64,000 nt of DNA from Toxotes chatareus (lineage: Eukaryota > Chordata > Actinopteri > Toxotidae): NCBI GenBank assembly GCA_016801885.1, contig CM028901.1, positions 7,462,783-7,526,782 of the forward strand, read 5' to 3'. Each line of letters starts with the position of its first letter. Position 1 is the stretch's first letter. The translations under genes and the position numbers were made by a program. A model generated the notes under the pieces. The model did not search any database and was not told where the DNA came from. It saw only the letters and a list, made by a program, of their open reading frames with translations. Below, piece by piece: positions 25,229 through 38,304 of the stretch.

Positions 25229-25590
25229 CTCTTCTTCCCTCTCTCCCTTTCTTTCCTCAACCTTTTGTCTCAGTTTCTCCCACTTACAGTACACTTTTCC
25301 CTCCCACTGTCCATTCCCCACCCTTTCTTTTTTTGGATTCCCTCCGTCTCTCTTTCATCGTACCCCTTTACCCAGATGGCTGGATGAGCTTTCCATTGTT
25401 GTTTTCCACCTTTCTCTCTTTCTTTCTGCTCCTCCTGCTTTCACCTCCCCTGACTCGCTCTATTCTGTCTTGCGTTCTCCATCTCTGTTTTCCCGCTCAT
25501 TTCCCCCTTCGTTCCCCCATGATCTGTGTCTCACCCACCCTCCCACACTCTAGCCCTCCCTCTCTTTCTTTGTCTCCTCTCTCCGGTGCC
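25229..25590 (+). repeat. Long pyrimidine-rich tract
   Basis: Roughly 360 bases on the + strand are overwhelmingly C and T, with short interruptions, and lead directly into (GT)14. The absence of purines removes stop codons and creates a spurious 174-codon frame. Such tracts can form triplex DNA. Confidence 0.8.
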
Positions 25591-25593
25591 TGC

Positions 25594-25596
<3 letters not shown>

Positions 25597-25624
<28 letters not shown>
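25597..25624 (+). repeat. (GT)14 microsatellite
   Basis: Fourteen GT dinucleotides at the end of the pyrimidine-rich tract. Confidence 0.95.
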
Positions 25625-25627
<3 letters not shown>

Positions 25628-28600
25628 ACTGTGTTTTTCCTCTGACTGACAGAGAGGGATGTTAGCCCACTGCTGAGCTGTGTGCTGGCATTGTAGAAGA
25701 GGCAGTGTGGCTAACTTACACTAGCATATGAAATCTGTAGCGACAGCCACAGTGAGGCGAATACAAGTTGTTTGTCTGAGCATTCTCTGACAAACAACTG
25801 TGTCGAATTTTGGCACTGATGCATTCCCAAAATTGGAATTCTGCCTGCTCACTCCACAAATTTCACTACTGTCTAAATTGCTTCCAGTTGGCTGTTTCCA
25901 CAAGGGTAATGCTAGTTATATAGAAAGTAGCTGTAATTAATAATATAAACAGAAATTACCATGCGGTATACTGAACATGCATACAGATTCTATACCCTCA
26001 AAACACACCCACACATGCATATTTCTAATTATGTATGCTAATATGCCAATCATTTGCAGTTAACCCCCGCAGGAAGGGTTAATGATTAATGATGGGTGCA
26101 CAGTCACACATTTACGACTGATTGTGATATCACAGACAGACTGATAGACAGCGAGGACGCATACTCGACTCAGTTGTGTTTCATGTTGTTTATGCTCCAA
26201 GTTTGTCATGTTTTTGTTTACGTTTAGAATGCAGGCTGTTGTAAACTAAGGCACGCAACGTTGACCCTAATGCGGAGTGACAATCGGCACGTAGGTGGCT
26301 GAAACTGTCCATCAATTTGTTGCCTTGCCTGTGGCTGCTCAGGGCATTAGCGCAGAAGACGTGCGTGGCATACTGACACACACACACAGGTGGTGGGAGT
26401 TCAGCTCAGGAGACCAGACATATTTATTAGCCTAAGGGTTTTACTCTGTGTAGTTTACTGTTTTGTTGCTTTGTTTATTAATTGGAGGCACATTTACAAA
26501 ATCTTCTTTTGTAGGTTGACATCACTCTGCAAACCAAGGCACAGGCTGTGCTTTGAAAAATGCTGATGTCCCACACAATAAAGAATAATCAATAATGCAA
26601 CTGTAATGTGAAGCATTTGTATTTGTTTGTGGAACCTATTGATTCTTATGAAACCTGCTGTTTCTGTCAGCATGCAGTACCCCTGTCTGTTCTTTTGTGC
26701 CGTATTATGTTTTGAATTACAGGTGTGTATACAGTAGTATGTGTAGGACAGTTGGGGACGTTCTTCCTTCTTTAACACCCCTGTTTTTGATTCTTTTAGA
26801 CAAAGGGGGTCATTTCCACTGTCAACACTTTTCATGATTACAGTTTTGTGTCCCCCACCCGCAATTAACAGGGTGTATTGCTAAACTTGGTTTCACTAGC
26901 CAGTGCTCTGAGTTGGAAAAAAAAATGTATGTAAATTGTTGCCTTTGACTGTTGTCCTGTACTTGTATCAAAAAGGCCCATGAGCAGTGAGTTCTTTGTT
27001 CCTCTTTGCCCTAAGTTTCGCATTTGATGCAGCACATCCCGCTAGGCAGCGTACAGGCAGCCTTAATTATCCGAGGGCTTGCTTCATAGGAGGCATTATG
27101 TTGTCCTAGAAATGATGCCAGAATTTACACAAAGAAAAGCTCAGGCAGTTGAAGACAGTGCCCTTCATACGTGAATTGATAGTGACTATGTTTCATGGTC
27201 CTTATTAATTAAAATGTTCGTGTGTTTTTTGTGATTGAAGTTGCAAATGCAGCAGTATGCCTGTCTCTATCCATGACATTAAACTGAACGTTTAGCAGGG
27301 TCATTGTATAACCAATACACAAAGTATCAAGGCTGTCAGAGCTGCTTATTTTATGCTGTACTCTTGTTGTTATGGAAGGATAACTGTGATAAATGTGCAG
27401 AAATTGCTTTTTTGCAGTTGCCTTGAGAAATGTGAGCATTTGCCTTGTATGGATTCATCCGTATGGGATAATGTAGCAGAGGAATCTTTGTGTGGACTTG
27501 TTGACATGGTTGAGAGGGAAGGGGTGGGCTCTCTTTCTGTGTTTTTTTGGCGTATCTGTCTCTTCACGCTCGGTGTCACATCCTCATACCACACAGCAGT
27601 AAATTAATCAGAGTAGATGCTCGCCTGATGGAGACCTTCCCCCGAAAACACACCCTTCCCCTCTCTCTCTCCTTCTCCCCCTTTCTGTCTGTCATTTTTT
27701 TCTCTTTAGCTCTGTTTCCATTGCCAAACAAAGACTTGACGGAAAGGTCATTCAAACACTCTTGTACTTTGTATTGATCATCTCAGTGCTAAAGGGTGAT
27801 TCTTTCTGTCCTTTTCTAACAACTGTTAAGTTGCCTATGAGCAAAGTATTCACTTGCTGCTTCTTCATTCCAGCTGCACAGTGGCTACAGCATTTGAAGA
27901 CTGTAATTGTAGGTGTGAATATTTCTAACTGTGAGTGTCAAGGAGGGCAAGACGGGCAGAAAACCATTTTCAGTTAACTTTTTCTGGGCACTTAGAGGTT
28001 AACAATCGCACAAATAGAGGGTAAACGGAAGAGAGGAAAACTGAGAAGGGGAGAGAATAAAAGGGGGAGGGGTGTAAGTAAAAGGCCTTTAGGTAAATGT
28101 TGAAGTGGCGGGCAGATCCTTTGTCCTGCCTGGAGGCTGTGTGAGGCGATTGGACCAGCTGATAGGCCTTTTATTATGCTCTCCATCAGCTCAATCTCCG
28201 GGGCATTTATGAGCACCTTCAGCAAACACACACACTCACATGCACACTGACACACACAGCTACCCCCTCCTTTGAGGTGTAATTGGGAAAGAGGCCCCTT
28301 CCTCCAGTGTGTGTGTGTATCGCTCTCTTGGGAACTGAGGGGCTGGAGGTGCAAGCTGGAGGTGTGCATGGAAGTGTGGGTGTGTGTCTGTCTATGTCTG
28401 CTGTGGTTACAGCCAAGGTGTTTATAATCAAGCTCAGCGGTAGTAAAAGGGTACTTGTGTGTGTTTATGTCTGTGTGGTTTATGGCACTTATTGGCAGGT
28501 TGTATGTGTGCGTGTCCAGAGGGCAGGTGGGGAGAAAGGAGCATTCGGGGCCAACTCGTGTTGCCCTTACGACCTCCATTAGCACCACCACACTTGCGCT

Positions 28601-28954
28601 AAATACTGTAACGAACACACAAACACGCTAATGAGGAGGAGCAGGTTTCCCCAACCCTTGAAGGATGAAAGGGGGAAAAAAAGGAGAAAGTGGGAAATGT
28701 GGAGATAGATAGAAGAGATCTTTGGTCAGGCACGGTCGCTCCAACTCAGACCTGGTGGCATTTCGTGCACTCTATCATTCCATCAGAACTGTTCATTCAC
28801 TAAACAAAACACATCGAGGATCATTTCACCAGGAAAGAAGGAGAGTCATCATAACTGTGGCCCCTTGTCATAATTACTTTCATTATTGAGACAGTGAATA
28901 AGCATAATTTTGCATATAAAATGCTTAAAAATAGTTTTGTATGCAGATTCTGTC

Positions 28955-29105
28955 ACCTTTTGAGTGAAGCTAGCTGTCTCCCCCGTTTTCTAGTCTTTGT
29001 GCTAAGCTAAGCTAAACTAACCAGCTGCATGTTTTCTGAACAGATATGAGAGTGGTATAAGTCCTCTCCTCAAACTCTCATGTGTCAAACTGTTCCTTTA
29101 ATTAA
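28955..29105 (+). repeat. Teleost interspersed repeat fragment (GCTAAGCTAAGCTAA type)
   Basis: The segment contains the run TGCTAAGCTAAGCTAAACTA, then ATATGAGAGTGGTAT, and ends in ACTGTTCCTTTAA. I recognise this order of phrases from a very common short interspersed repeat of percomorph fish genomes. I cannot assign its formal family name. It is diverged and probably partial. Confidence 0.6.
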
Positions 29106-29518
29106 GTTTCCAGTGCACCACTGGATATCTGAGTTCCAATTCAACAGTTTTATGTTTTATAAGTATTGATTGCAAGAGTCTTTCACTGCTAAAATATTGC
29201 GTATACAATTTTTAAAACAATTTTGTGTGAAAACATGAACTCCAAATTCAAGTATACATAGTTTGCTTTGATTCTGAAGTTTCCTTGTCACTTGTCTTGT
29301 GCCATTGTGATTGAGATCAATAATGATGCAGAAGTTAGGCCTCGTTTTGGGCCAGTTATGCTATAACACAAATAATAATGCTACACTAAGCCGAAGTGGA
29401 AAAGAGCAGAACAAAGACGCAGAGATAAAGGCATCCACTGCGCAGATACTCTGTTCCTCGAGCCATTTTCTTTTGTTTACTCCAACACTGCATCATATGG
29501 ACAATGTTGATCCAACAT

Positions 29519-29640
29519 GAGAGAGAAAGGGAGGTCGGGGATGGAGAAAGACAGGTGAAGGAGATGAGGGGTAGAGGGGACATAGGGAGCAAGAAAGGGG
29601 AAGAGAGGAAAGGAAGGGTGGGGGATAGAGAGAGAATATT
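29519..29640 (+). repeat. Purine-rich (G/A) tract
   Basis: About 120 bases are almost entirely G and A on the + strand. It follows an ordinary intron segment and precedes a normal AT-rich stretch. Triplex-forming potential; no coding meaning. Confidence 0.8.
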
Positions 29641-31129
29641 TACCAGCTAACCGCTCTAAAGGTCGTCATGACTCTCATAGCTGATGCCTTTGTTCGCTTC
29701 AGCGGGCGACCCCCTCACCACTGACTCCATCCCCACCCCCCCACTCGCTTTCTCGCACACACATTCATATACACTCACACTTTCCGGCATGTGTTCAGGC
29801 ATCCATATACGCAGGTACTTGCAAGCAGAAAGATAAACATCCCACAGAAAGTGACATATTTACTCACACACAATCATACACACAGACACACACGTGCAGT
29901 CATATACACACACAAGGCCAAATGAGTAGCTTGGAGCAGTGAGATCCTGTGTATTCCCTCTGCTCATTAGGGCATACAGCAACATCAATTCAGGGAAAGC
30001 CCATCACTTGGTGTGTGTGTGTGTCAAGCTGGGTTATCCCTCCTTCCACCTCCTAGCCTTCTTTCTTCTTCAGTCTCCCTCGTCATCATGCTTTGCATTT
30101 TAAATGTGTCTCCATCATTACACCTATTACATTAACTGCTACCTTTCTATCTTTGGAATATGAGAATCTATTTTTGGTGTAGTACCTCAGGGTTTGTCCT
30201 GTATAGTTTTGTTTTTGTGACATTATCGACTGCCGTTTTGTTGTTCTTATGTGGTTGTGTTTTGGGGGCTTGTTTTTGCTTTTATTAGATAAGGTAAGGT
30301 AGAGAGTCCTTGGTATAAGGACACCCCATGTGGTTGGTTTTGAGTTTTTGTTTGTAGGGTGGTTGGTAATTCAGACATCAGACTGTTTGATTTCTAAGTG
30401 CACAAGTTCAGATAGAAAACACATCCACATCACTGCTTTTTAGAGCTGCTGATGTGCGTTTAAGCGCTGCGGTTTTGCCTTTAAAGAGAAGACAAGCCTG
30501 TATTTGTTGTTCATGTCTCACAGAATCCTCTAACTTGTTTGTCAATGTGCTTATTTGATTCAAGTGTAGATTCTGTTCTGAGGAAAGCAGGCTGAGATGC
30601 AACGATAGCACTGTCACAGGGGATTAGTTCAGCGCATCAAGACACAAGAGGTAAATACAAAAAATATACCAAAACATACCAGTGCAGAAACAGCTGGGCC
30701 TGTATCTTGATCAAAAGCAGGGATTATGACTGCTGGCGTTAAGATATAAGGAAATAATCATACATAGAATCGTATAATCAGTATTTCAAACACAAGGCAC
30801 AGGTTTGTGGGGACACAGGAAACAGTGGCCTTAGTACTGGGAGCTGTGAAGAAATATACCAAAAACAATCACTTCTGACAGTTCAAGAGTGAATGAATGT
30901 GTGATTAAATTTGTTTAAATCTCTCTGTCTCTCATCTACCTGACTGACCATCATCTCTCTGCATCAATCGTTTAGCAGCCCTCAAGTCTGTTTTCCACTT
31001 GCTTTTCTCTGCACCTGCTACTGTTATATTTGATAAAGGGGAACCCTGTTAGTTGTGTGTGTGTGCGTGCGTGTGTGCGCGTGCATGTCCGTTTGTCTTG
31101 CTCAAAGGCTGGCACATAAGTGGGACCTC

Positions 31130-31265
31130 CATATCGCTATAGCACCAATCTAGGGCACAACAGCTAAGTGTGTGTGTTCACCCCAAGCCAAAAGGGTACG
31201 ATATATGTAAGAGCCCTAACCTATAGTGCAAATCTAGGGCATACTACTGAAGTGTGGGGGTGTGT
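31130..31265 (+). repeat. Diverged tandem duplication, period about 84 bp
   Basis: The block beginning CTATAGCACCAATCTAGGGC at 31137 is repeated as CTATAGTGCAAATCTAGGGC at 31221. Both are followed by similar ...CT(A/G)AAGTGTG sequence and a TG run. Spacing of the two CTATAG starts is 84 bases. Confidence 0.65.
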
Positions 31266-33204
31266 GTGTCAATCAAAAGGCACATAAAAAGGTAAAGAGT
31301 AGCGGAGAGAGCTGATGATAATTTCCCCTTATCTCTGTCGCTCAAGGGGTTAACTCTGTCTTTGTGGATGTGAAATGAGAAGAAATCAGGACTTATATAC
31401 ATCAACTTGACACACACACACACACTCACTTCACTGAAATCCTGGTTCTCTACCCTGAGGCCCTTTTCCTATATAAACACATACACGCACTACCTGAAGA
31501 CCGTGGTCTTTCATACACTTTACCATCCCTGCATCCGAACCATTAATGTGTCGCTACGCCCAGTGTGGTTCGCCTTTGTCGTGACATGTTTACCTTCAAG
31601 TTCAAAGGTCATCCAACAGCGCCCCCCCACCTTTTTTGTGCCCTTCATTTTATGAGAAAAGTGAAAGGACAAGTGGAAACTGAAAAATAATACTGACAGA
31701 TTTTATGGCACTTAGTTCATCGTTCACAAGCCTGGAGTCAATTTATTCAACAGGGACACGCTGCTGCTTACCACAAGTTTGTGCCTTTAAAGTATTACCA
31801 TTACATTAAAGTCACAGAGCTAAACATCAGTTTTCAATCAAAGTTTAAAAATGTATTTTCAGTTTTATTTACCTATTGATGTTAAAGTCTATTATTTTAC
31901 ATTTTCATGCAGAATCATGTAGTAATAGTTTTGCTGTGTTGTACCAAGAAAGCAAGAGCAAGTCATTTCTGGCTCCCTGGGTTAGGAAATACGGTCACAA
32001 CTTAAGAAATGGGTTCAGATCTTTTTGTTGCATAGATTTGTTGCATTTGTAGTAGTTATGAAAAAATCACCCTATATAGAAGGTGCTTGTGTAGATTATT
32101 AACTGACAATGAGTGACGTAGAAATATCCTTCCCATGTTTTTAATAAGTCATTTTTAAGTCCCATAGACTTTATTGTGTTTCAGTGCAGCTCTAATACAC
32201 AGTTTGGTTCAGATGATGATGATGAAAATGTGACGTTTATGCTGTAAAAAATGAAATAAATAGCCTGAGGGCTTTTTTTCACCACATTTATCTGTGCATT
32301 TGTTTAGTTGACTGTTACATCTAAGTGAAAGTGTTAGTTTCCAGCTTGTGCATGTTTTTCTGTTTACATGTGTGATCTAATTTCCAATTTAATGAGTGTG
32401 TATGAGTGAAAGTCTTGTCCCTGTCTGTGTGCGTGTGTGCATGAATGTATGTATGTATGCACAGTCTTAGAGCTGCGTGGTGCTTAGATAGATAACTAGG
32501 CTAAAGAACAACACAAAGGAGGGAGGTTGTTTTTTTTTCCCCAGCGCTTTCTGTCATATTGAAGATCTGCTTTACTTCAAAACAAAGTGAAGGAATACGG
32601 ACAGATAAACACGCTACTGTACCTGTAATGAATCGTACCCTGAGAAAATTCTGTGTGTGTGTGAGAGAGAGAGGCTGTGTGTGTCAGCAGGTCAGTGTCG
32701 ACTTGTTTATCCATTTACAGCATGAAATGTATCTCATCCGCTCTTCGTGCATTAGAGACAGAAAAGGACAAAGGCAAAGCGAAACACGGATGGACGTGTA
32801 GATAAAAATGTGCTCTGTTCATCTGGAAATATTTCAGTGCAGCCACTGTGCAGCTGTAACTGTCTGTCTGCAGACACATGAGGAAGTAACACACACATGT
32901 ACACACAGAGGGTCTTTGGCTCCATGCCCAGCTAATTTACGCCACGCCTTGTTTTGCTCTTACCAGAGGGCGTTCACTAAGAAGTGTGTGTCTGTCTGAG
33001 AGTGGGTTTGTTGTTTAAAAAAAAGAAAGGGGAACGAGGAAACAGAGTGTGTCTGTTTCCATCTGCATGTACTGTGGCTTACTCGTGTGTAAAATGTTTC
33101 TGTATTTAGCTCTGGATACTTTACGAAAGTGTGTGTGTGTGTGTGTGAGAGAGACTTTGTGCGTTAGTGTTGGTTTGTGTTTGGAGGACAGAGAGCAAGA
33201 GAGA

Positions 33205-33390
33205 GCTAAAACATGCTAATATGTAATCAGCTAATTACCTGCAAGCAAATGCCAATGATTAGACACGGTGTGGCTCTCAGCAATAATATTGTTCAGTCTT
33301 AATGACTTCATCATCTACTCTAACCTATACGCAGCCAGCCTGATACATTCAATTAGTCATTTTCCATTCAGTGCATTAAAGTAGCTTGAG
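33205..33390. promoter_or_regulatory. Candidate conserved non-coding segment
   Basis: This stretch is repeat-free with balanced composition and holds several homeodomain-like cores (CTAATATG, GCTAATTACC, ATGATTAG, CAATTAGTCATT) within 180 bp. It stands out from the flanking TG- and GA-rich intron. Conservation is inferred from appearance only. Confidence 0.3.
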
Positions 33391-34798
33391 TGTGGGATTT
33401 TCTTGGCTTTTACAGGCATTAGTTGGTTAGTAGTAGTGGTGTAGGTGGGGGCCTGGGAGGGTGTCACATGTAGGTTGTTCAGGAAATACAAATTGATCAC
33501 ACACAAAAATGACAATTTGAACTTTAGAAGAAAAACAATAAGATGAGAAAAGGCCCCAAACCATTAGATTTTTCACATTCCCCTCAACACTTCTCTTCCT
33601 CTTGAGAGTTTATTAAGGAAAATCCGTCTGCTTTGTATTTTGTAATATCTGCACAATAGCCTGCACTTCTTGGGTTTGATTGATATTAATCGTACAAAGC
33701 AACTTCTTGAACGCAGTCCTGTTTCTGCCTTTGATCTTGAACGCTTTGAAAGTCAGCAACCACAGGAAGTGTCCAGGCACAGGGTTGTAGGTCACTTGTG
33801 TTTGGAAGCGCAAAGAGCCCAATACGCACTAACTGGAGCTGCACTCGTAAAACGCAGGAAAATACATTTGAAACATGAAAATAAAGTAAAATACGAGCTG
33901 TTTCCCTGTGTAGACAGCTGGATTGATTAAAATAGAGGAGTATCTGTTCTGTCAGACACATGAGAGACAGAAAACTGAGAAGCACATTTTTCATCCTAAG
34001 TAGCCATAGCAGCTTACTGTTTTGGAACAAAATCATATACGAGATTACTTTTTTTCATTAATCAACTCCTTAATCATATCTGTAGGAATGTCAGCCAACC
34101 ATGTGACTATCTTTAGAATTTTCAGAGACATTTTAGATTAATGAGAAATCTTATGCAACACAGCCATGACTAAATATGACTAATAAAAAGTAACATGAAA
34201 TTCAAGTCATGGTATTTTATAACTGAGGCAAATACCAGTTTCAGCGAGGCATTGTTATAGGGACTTAAACTCCCAGCCTGAGTCAGTGTGTAGTCTTTGT
34301 TATAAGGTTAAAAAGAAATTTCACCCCAAAAGAAAACGTAACAATTGCTTTTCATCATGTTTTTCCAATAAACAAGACAGTTATTAAATTATTGTAAAAT
34401 CGATTCCCTACACAGGGGATAGCTTTGTTTCTGGTTAGATAATGCCCCACCTTTTACTCCTGGAGTTCCATTGTGTTGTAACTTAAAACCAGTTTCTTCT
34501 TGAATGTTTCTGAAGTGATTTATAAACAATATATCAACTTTGAATGAGGGTATCTTGACGTTAAGAAAATGGGGGTGATTTTTTTTCAGCAGTGGAGAAA
34601 CTGTGATCTGGGCTGCAGTTCACTGTAAAGCTCGAGTTACAGTGAATCAGATGTAGGTTTGGCACTGCTGCTCCAAGAGCTGAGGCAGAGTCTGTGTGCA
34701 GGGAATGATGCCCGTGGCTCCTATTTCAAGGAGCTGGCTGCCAGGCCAGTGCATATGTTGTTATGGCTAGGAAGATGACTTGGTCCTTTGATTATATA

Positions 34799-34820
34799 TG
34801 TGTGTGTGTGTGTGTGTGTG
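34799..34820 (+). repeat. (TG)11 microsatellite
   Basis: Eleven TG units followed by an interrupted TG-rich stretch to about 34850. Confidence 0.9.
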
Positions 34821-35910
34821 AGTGTGCATGCACGTGCGTGTGTTTGTGTGGCCTCCAGAACAGATGTGCGGTTCAGAAACTGAAAAACCAATGTGAGTGT
34901 GTACATATGGGTGAAAGTTTAACATTTTGATTCCAGTTCCATCTTAACTTCTACATTTTATTCTAACTCGGATTCCCTTTGTAAAGTTGACAGACTAGCA
35001 GACTACAACACTTCAAAGTAAAATAAGAAAAGTACTAAAACACTGAGAATTACATCATCAAACAGTGACTAGTTTCCAACTCTAAAGCAGTTACAGAAAG
35101 TCAAAGCTGAACTTTTGCACAGCAGTGCTTCAAATTAAATGCGTCAGTAGTTGTTTAGTATTTGAATAAAAGTTTAAAAAAAAGTTGACTTTCTGACTAC
35201 TACTGTGAGTGCATGGTTGTGCATACATAAATACACATTTGTTGTAATTTGCTGTGTGAAGTACCTGATAAAGGTTGCTTGCCCAAAACATAATATCGGC
35301 AGTGTGTGTTTACTGGCATCTTTACCAATATATACACCAACAGCAGTCGGCTGGTTGTTATATTCTCAGTGTATAAATAAGGATTTGGTTAATAAAACCA
35401 ACAGTCGACACCAAAGCAGGATTATTTATTTTGGATATCCCCTCCATGCATTGTAAAACTCCTGTTGCGTCCATAAAAATGGATCTTTCTCATAAGCCAT
35501 GTGCTTGGTTTTACAATACGGCAAACATCAGCCTGCAGCTGTTGGAGCACCTGTCCAAACCTCACATACACCCCTCATGTGTGTCATAGGTGCAGGCCTA
35601 GACTTCACACACACACACCTCATGCGCATAGCAACCGGCGCAGTACCTGTCACAGGAAATTGAATAGACGACACAGTGCGTCTAATGTGCCCCTTTGTAT
35701 ATGTCTCAGGTTTTATGGAAATGCTTTTTGGGATGTGCGTTTTCCAACAAAGGACTGTTATCTGTAATGTCTCTAGAGCCTGAATGATGCACACAAGCAT
35801 GTCAAATTCCTGTGTGTGTCCCTTCATACACATCTGCCAATCAAAAGCTGTGCCCTTCATGCATGTTAGCCCCATGTCATATGCAGATTCCTTTTGTGGT
35901 TTTGATGTCA

Positions 35911-35912
<2 letters not shown>

Positions 35913-35948
<36 letters not shown>
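35913..35948 (+). repeat. (TG)18 microsatellite
   Basis: Eighteen TG dinucleotides. Confidence 0.95.
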
Positions 35949-35950
<2 letters not shown>

Positions 35951-36111
35951 ATCAGATAAACACATGCTTGAGTAGGAGCTTTCTGATTTATAGGAGCTTA
36001 TTGAGGAGGAAATAGGCGTCATAGTTCAGTGGCTGTAATAAACAAGTAGACCTCTCTGCACCGCCCATGATCAAAGAGACAGGCCTACCCAAACAGAAAC
36101 AGGCATACACA

Positions 36112-36146
36112 GACACACACAGACACACACACACACACACACACAC
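36112..36146 (+). repeat. (CA)n microsatellite
   Basis: Interrupted GACACACACA followed by a pure (CA)n run, only about 170 bp from the TG run at 35913 and 100 bp from the GA run at 36250. Confidence 0.9.
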
Positions 36147-36246
36147 TCCTTCTTGCTGTCTTTCTTGTCCACTTACTTTTCTCACAGTGTGATCTGTGGC
36201 AACAAACATCGAGGAGGCTCAAAGTGTGGGAGAGAAAGTGAGCGAG

Positions 36247-36249
<3 letters not shown>

Positions 36250-36279
<30 letters not shown>
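36250..36279 (+). repeat. (GA)15 microsatellite
   Basis: Fifteen GA units inside a longer purine-rich stretch that extends to about 36360. Confidence 0.95.
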
Positions 36280-38304
36280 CAGCAGGAGTTTAAAGTCAGT
36301 CCAGCGGGGGTGAAGGGAGGAAGAGGAGAGAGAGGACGAAGGAGTGTAGGAGTGAGGGGTGTGCTTGGCAGTGCTGGCCTGTGTTTCAGGGGAATTCCTG
36401 TAACCCACCACACCTTTCAGCTGCCTTCATTAGAATTGATTGATAGTTTTCGGGTGACATAGAAAGTACCAGGGGTTGGTGCTTGTTTGTGTGTGTGCAG
36501 ACTGACCTTGGCCCATTTAGTCTGAAGGATTTTGGAAAGGGAGTTTGTTAAAAAGATTTTGAACACTGGCTTGCACTTTCGCTATATGTAAAACATAAAC
36601 TGTGTTGTATCTGGGCTTGTGAAGAATGTGACCTGGGTTAATTTTGTTGACTCTGGACAGAAGTAGTAGCGACACCTTGTTTTTTTTGTTCTGAACATCA
36701 AATTAAACCTAAAAATGTGATGAAAAACAAAAGCCAGGCCCACATTTCATTGATTTCTATCTACCTGTCAAACTCAGATGTCCACGGTAACATGAACCCC
36801 TGTTATTGTCTCTTTCTCCCTGGCCAGTGTTTTGCTTGAAACTAGACACTGCCTGTCCCCCACAGTGCTGGCGACTCCGCCTCAGACACATATACGCACA
36901 CACTCACATTGTCCTGCCTCCCGTCTTTCTGTTTCCTATGCAGGCCCTTTGTTTTGCTCAATTCACCTGAGATTCCTTAAATAATGAGTTGGCACATCTG
37001 TCTAGGGAAGTACAAGTTCTAGCATTTGCCGCACACACACCCTCTTGGCATATTGGCAAACAGCCATATCTCCCACCAAGCTCATCAAAACCCCTGAAGA
37101 GGGAGCTGTTGTTTTAATTGTATCTCCGTACCCTCATGGGGTGAATCTCAACTCATCCCTGCTTCTAATTTTAACTCTTTTAGTTTGTAATTTCAGTCAT
37201 TTTCAACATTTGTTCATGATTTTTTTCAAAAGCCAGGGATCTACATATCTCTTTTTTTCCTTTGAGAGATCCAGTAGCTCTTGAATGGTTCAATGACAAA
37301 TGACCAGAATCAACATTTTTTCTTCTACTTGCCCAGTTTCTGTTCTGTTTTAGGTGCTCTTATGCTCTTATGCTCATGTCAGCAGCGTCAGCTTGGACTG
37401 AGCTAGTTTCGAATCTAACAGTGCTCATCGTTGCATTTGTGAGCCAGCTGGTTATAAAGAGTTTGTTTATACAAAATTCTTGTTTACATCTGGCATTGAC
37501 ATTTTAAGACAAAAAATTAAAAAGGGAAGTGACATTAAACATATAAAGCCACATTAACTCCAAAATGCAAATGCAGTTTAAAGGCAGCAAACGCCCTTGT
37601 TCCACTCACACAGGTGTTTTTCATTTGTTTTGCTATGATTAAACCTGGTGTGCAGACCCTGTGGGTGTGACTGTGCTTGATTAATGTCTGTGCAACCTTC
37701 TTTTTAGTTTTGTTGTACCTGTGTGGGAGAGATTACACCTTAATGGTTCTAGAAGTTTGGCAGCCTCATTTTAACAACACTGTACCGACCGGAGTAGTGG
37801 TATAATTAGCTAAAAAATGTGAAAATAGGAAGTCATGTGTATTGGCTACTTCAATGGATTGTTTTTTGAGCTGAAAATAGAGCTGAACAATTTGTAGTTG
37901 GTAAATCAAATGACAGAAAATTTATTTGCTACTATTTTATAATCAGTAAATCATTTATAGTCATTTGAAAAGCAAGCCTGCCAAACATTCTTTGGCGTCA
38001 GGTAGTGTATTCGCTCGTTTTCTTGGTCTTATTTGATAGTAAACAGAACAAAACAAGTCATCTGAAAACATTACTCTTTCCTGACATTTTACAGGCCAGA
38101 ATAATTAAGTTGATTAATCCATAACATATTACGCAGATTCATCAACAATCAAAATAATCATTAGTTGCAGACCTGATTGTCTTATCTTTTGTATTTGTCT
38201 TTCTGTTTTTAATTAAAAACCCATTTTCCTAATTGTCAATAAGAGCTTTTAAATATTTAACTGAGTCTACCTGTTTTTAAGAAGGAAGAAAACAACGTGC
38301 AATT

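Larger units (their letters stand above)
13691..38304 (+). other. ZNF704: ZNF704 intron 2, part before the macrosatellite
   Basis: This is 24.6 kb of intron with no recognisable coding exon and no tRNA or other RNA gene that I could identify. It contains the microsatellites, C/T- and G/A-rich tracts, repeat relics and candidate conserved segments listed separately. Long frames here (for example 25141-25665 on + and 27992-28618 on -) arise from biased composition rather than coding. Confidence 0.75.

Noticed and set aside
25141..25665. 174-codon + strand frame
   Set aside because: It lies on the pyrimidine-rich tract, which cannot contain stop codons in quantity. Composition is serine/leucine/proline/phenylalanine with no domain, and it ends in a GT repeat.
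27992..28618. 208-codon - strand frame
   Set aside because: Low-complexity composition with histidine/threonine runs from GT/CA sequence; no similarity to a known family and no splice or promoter context.
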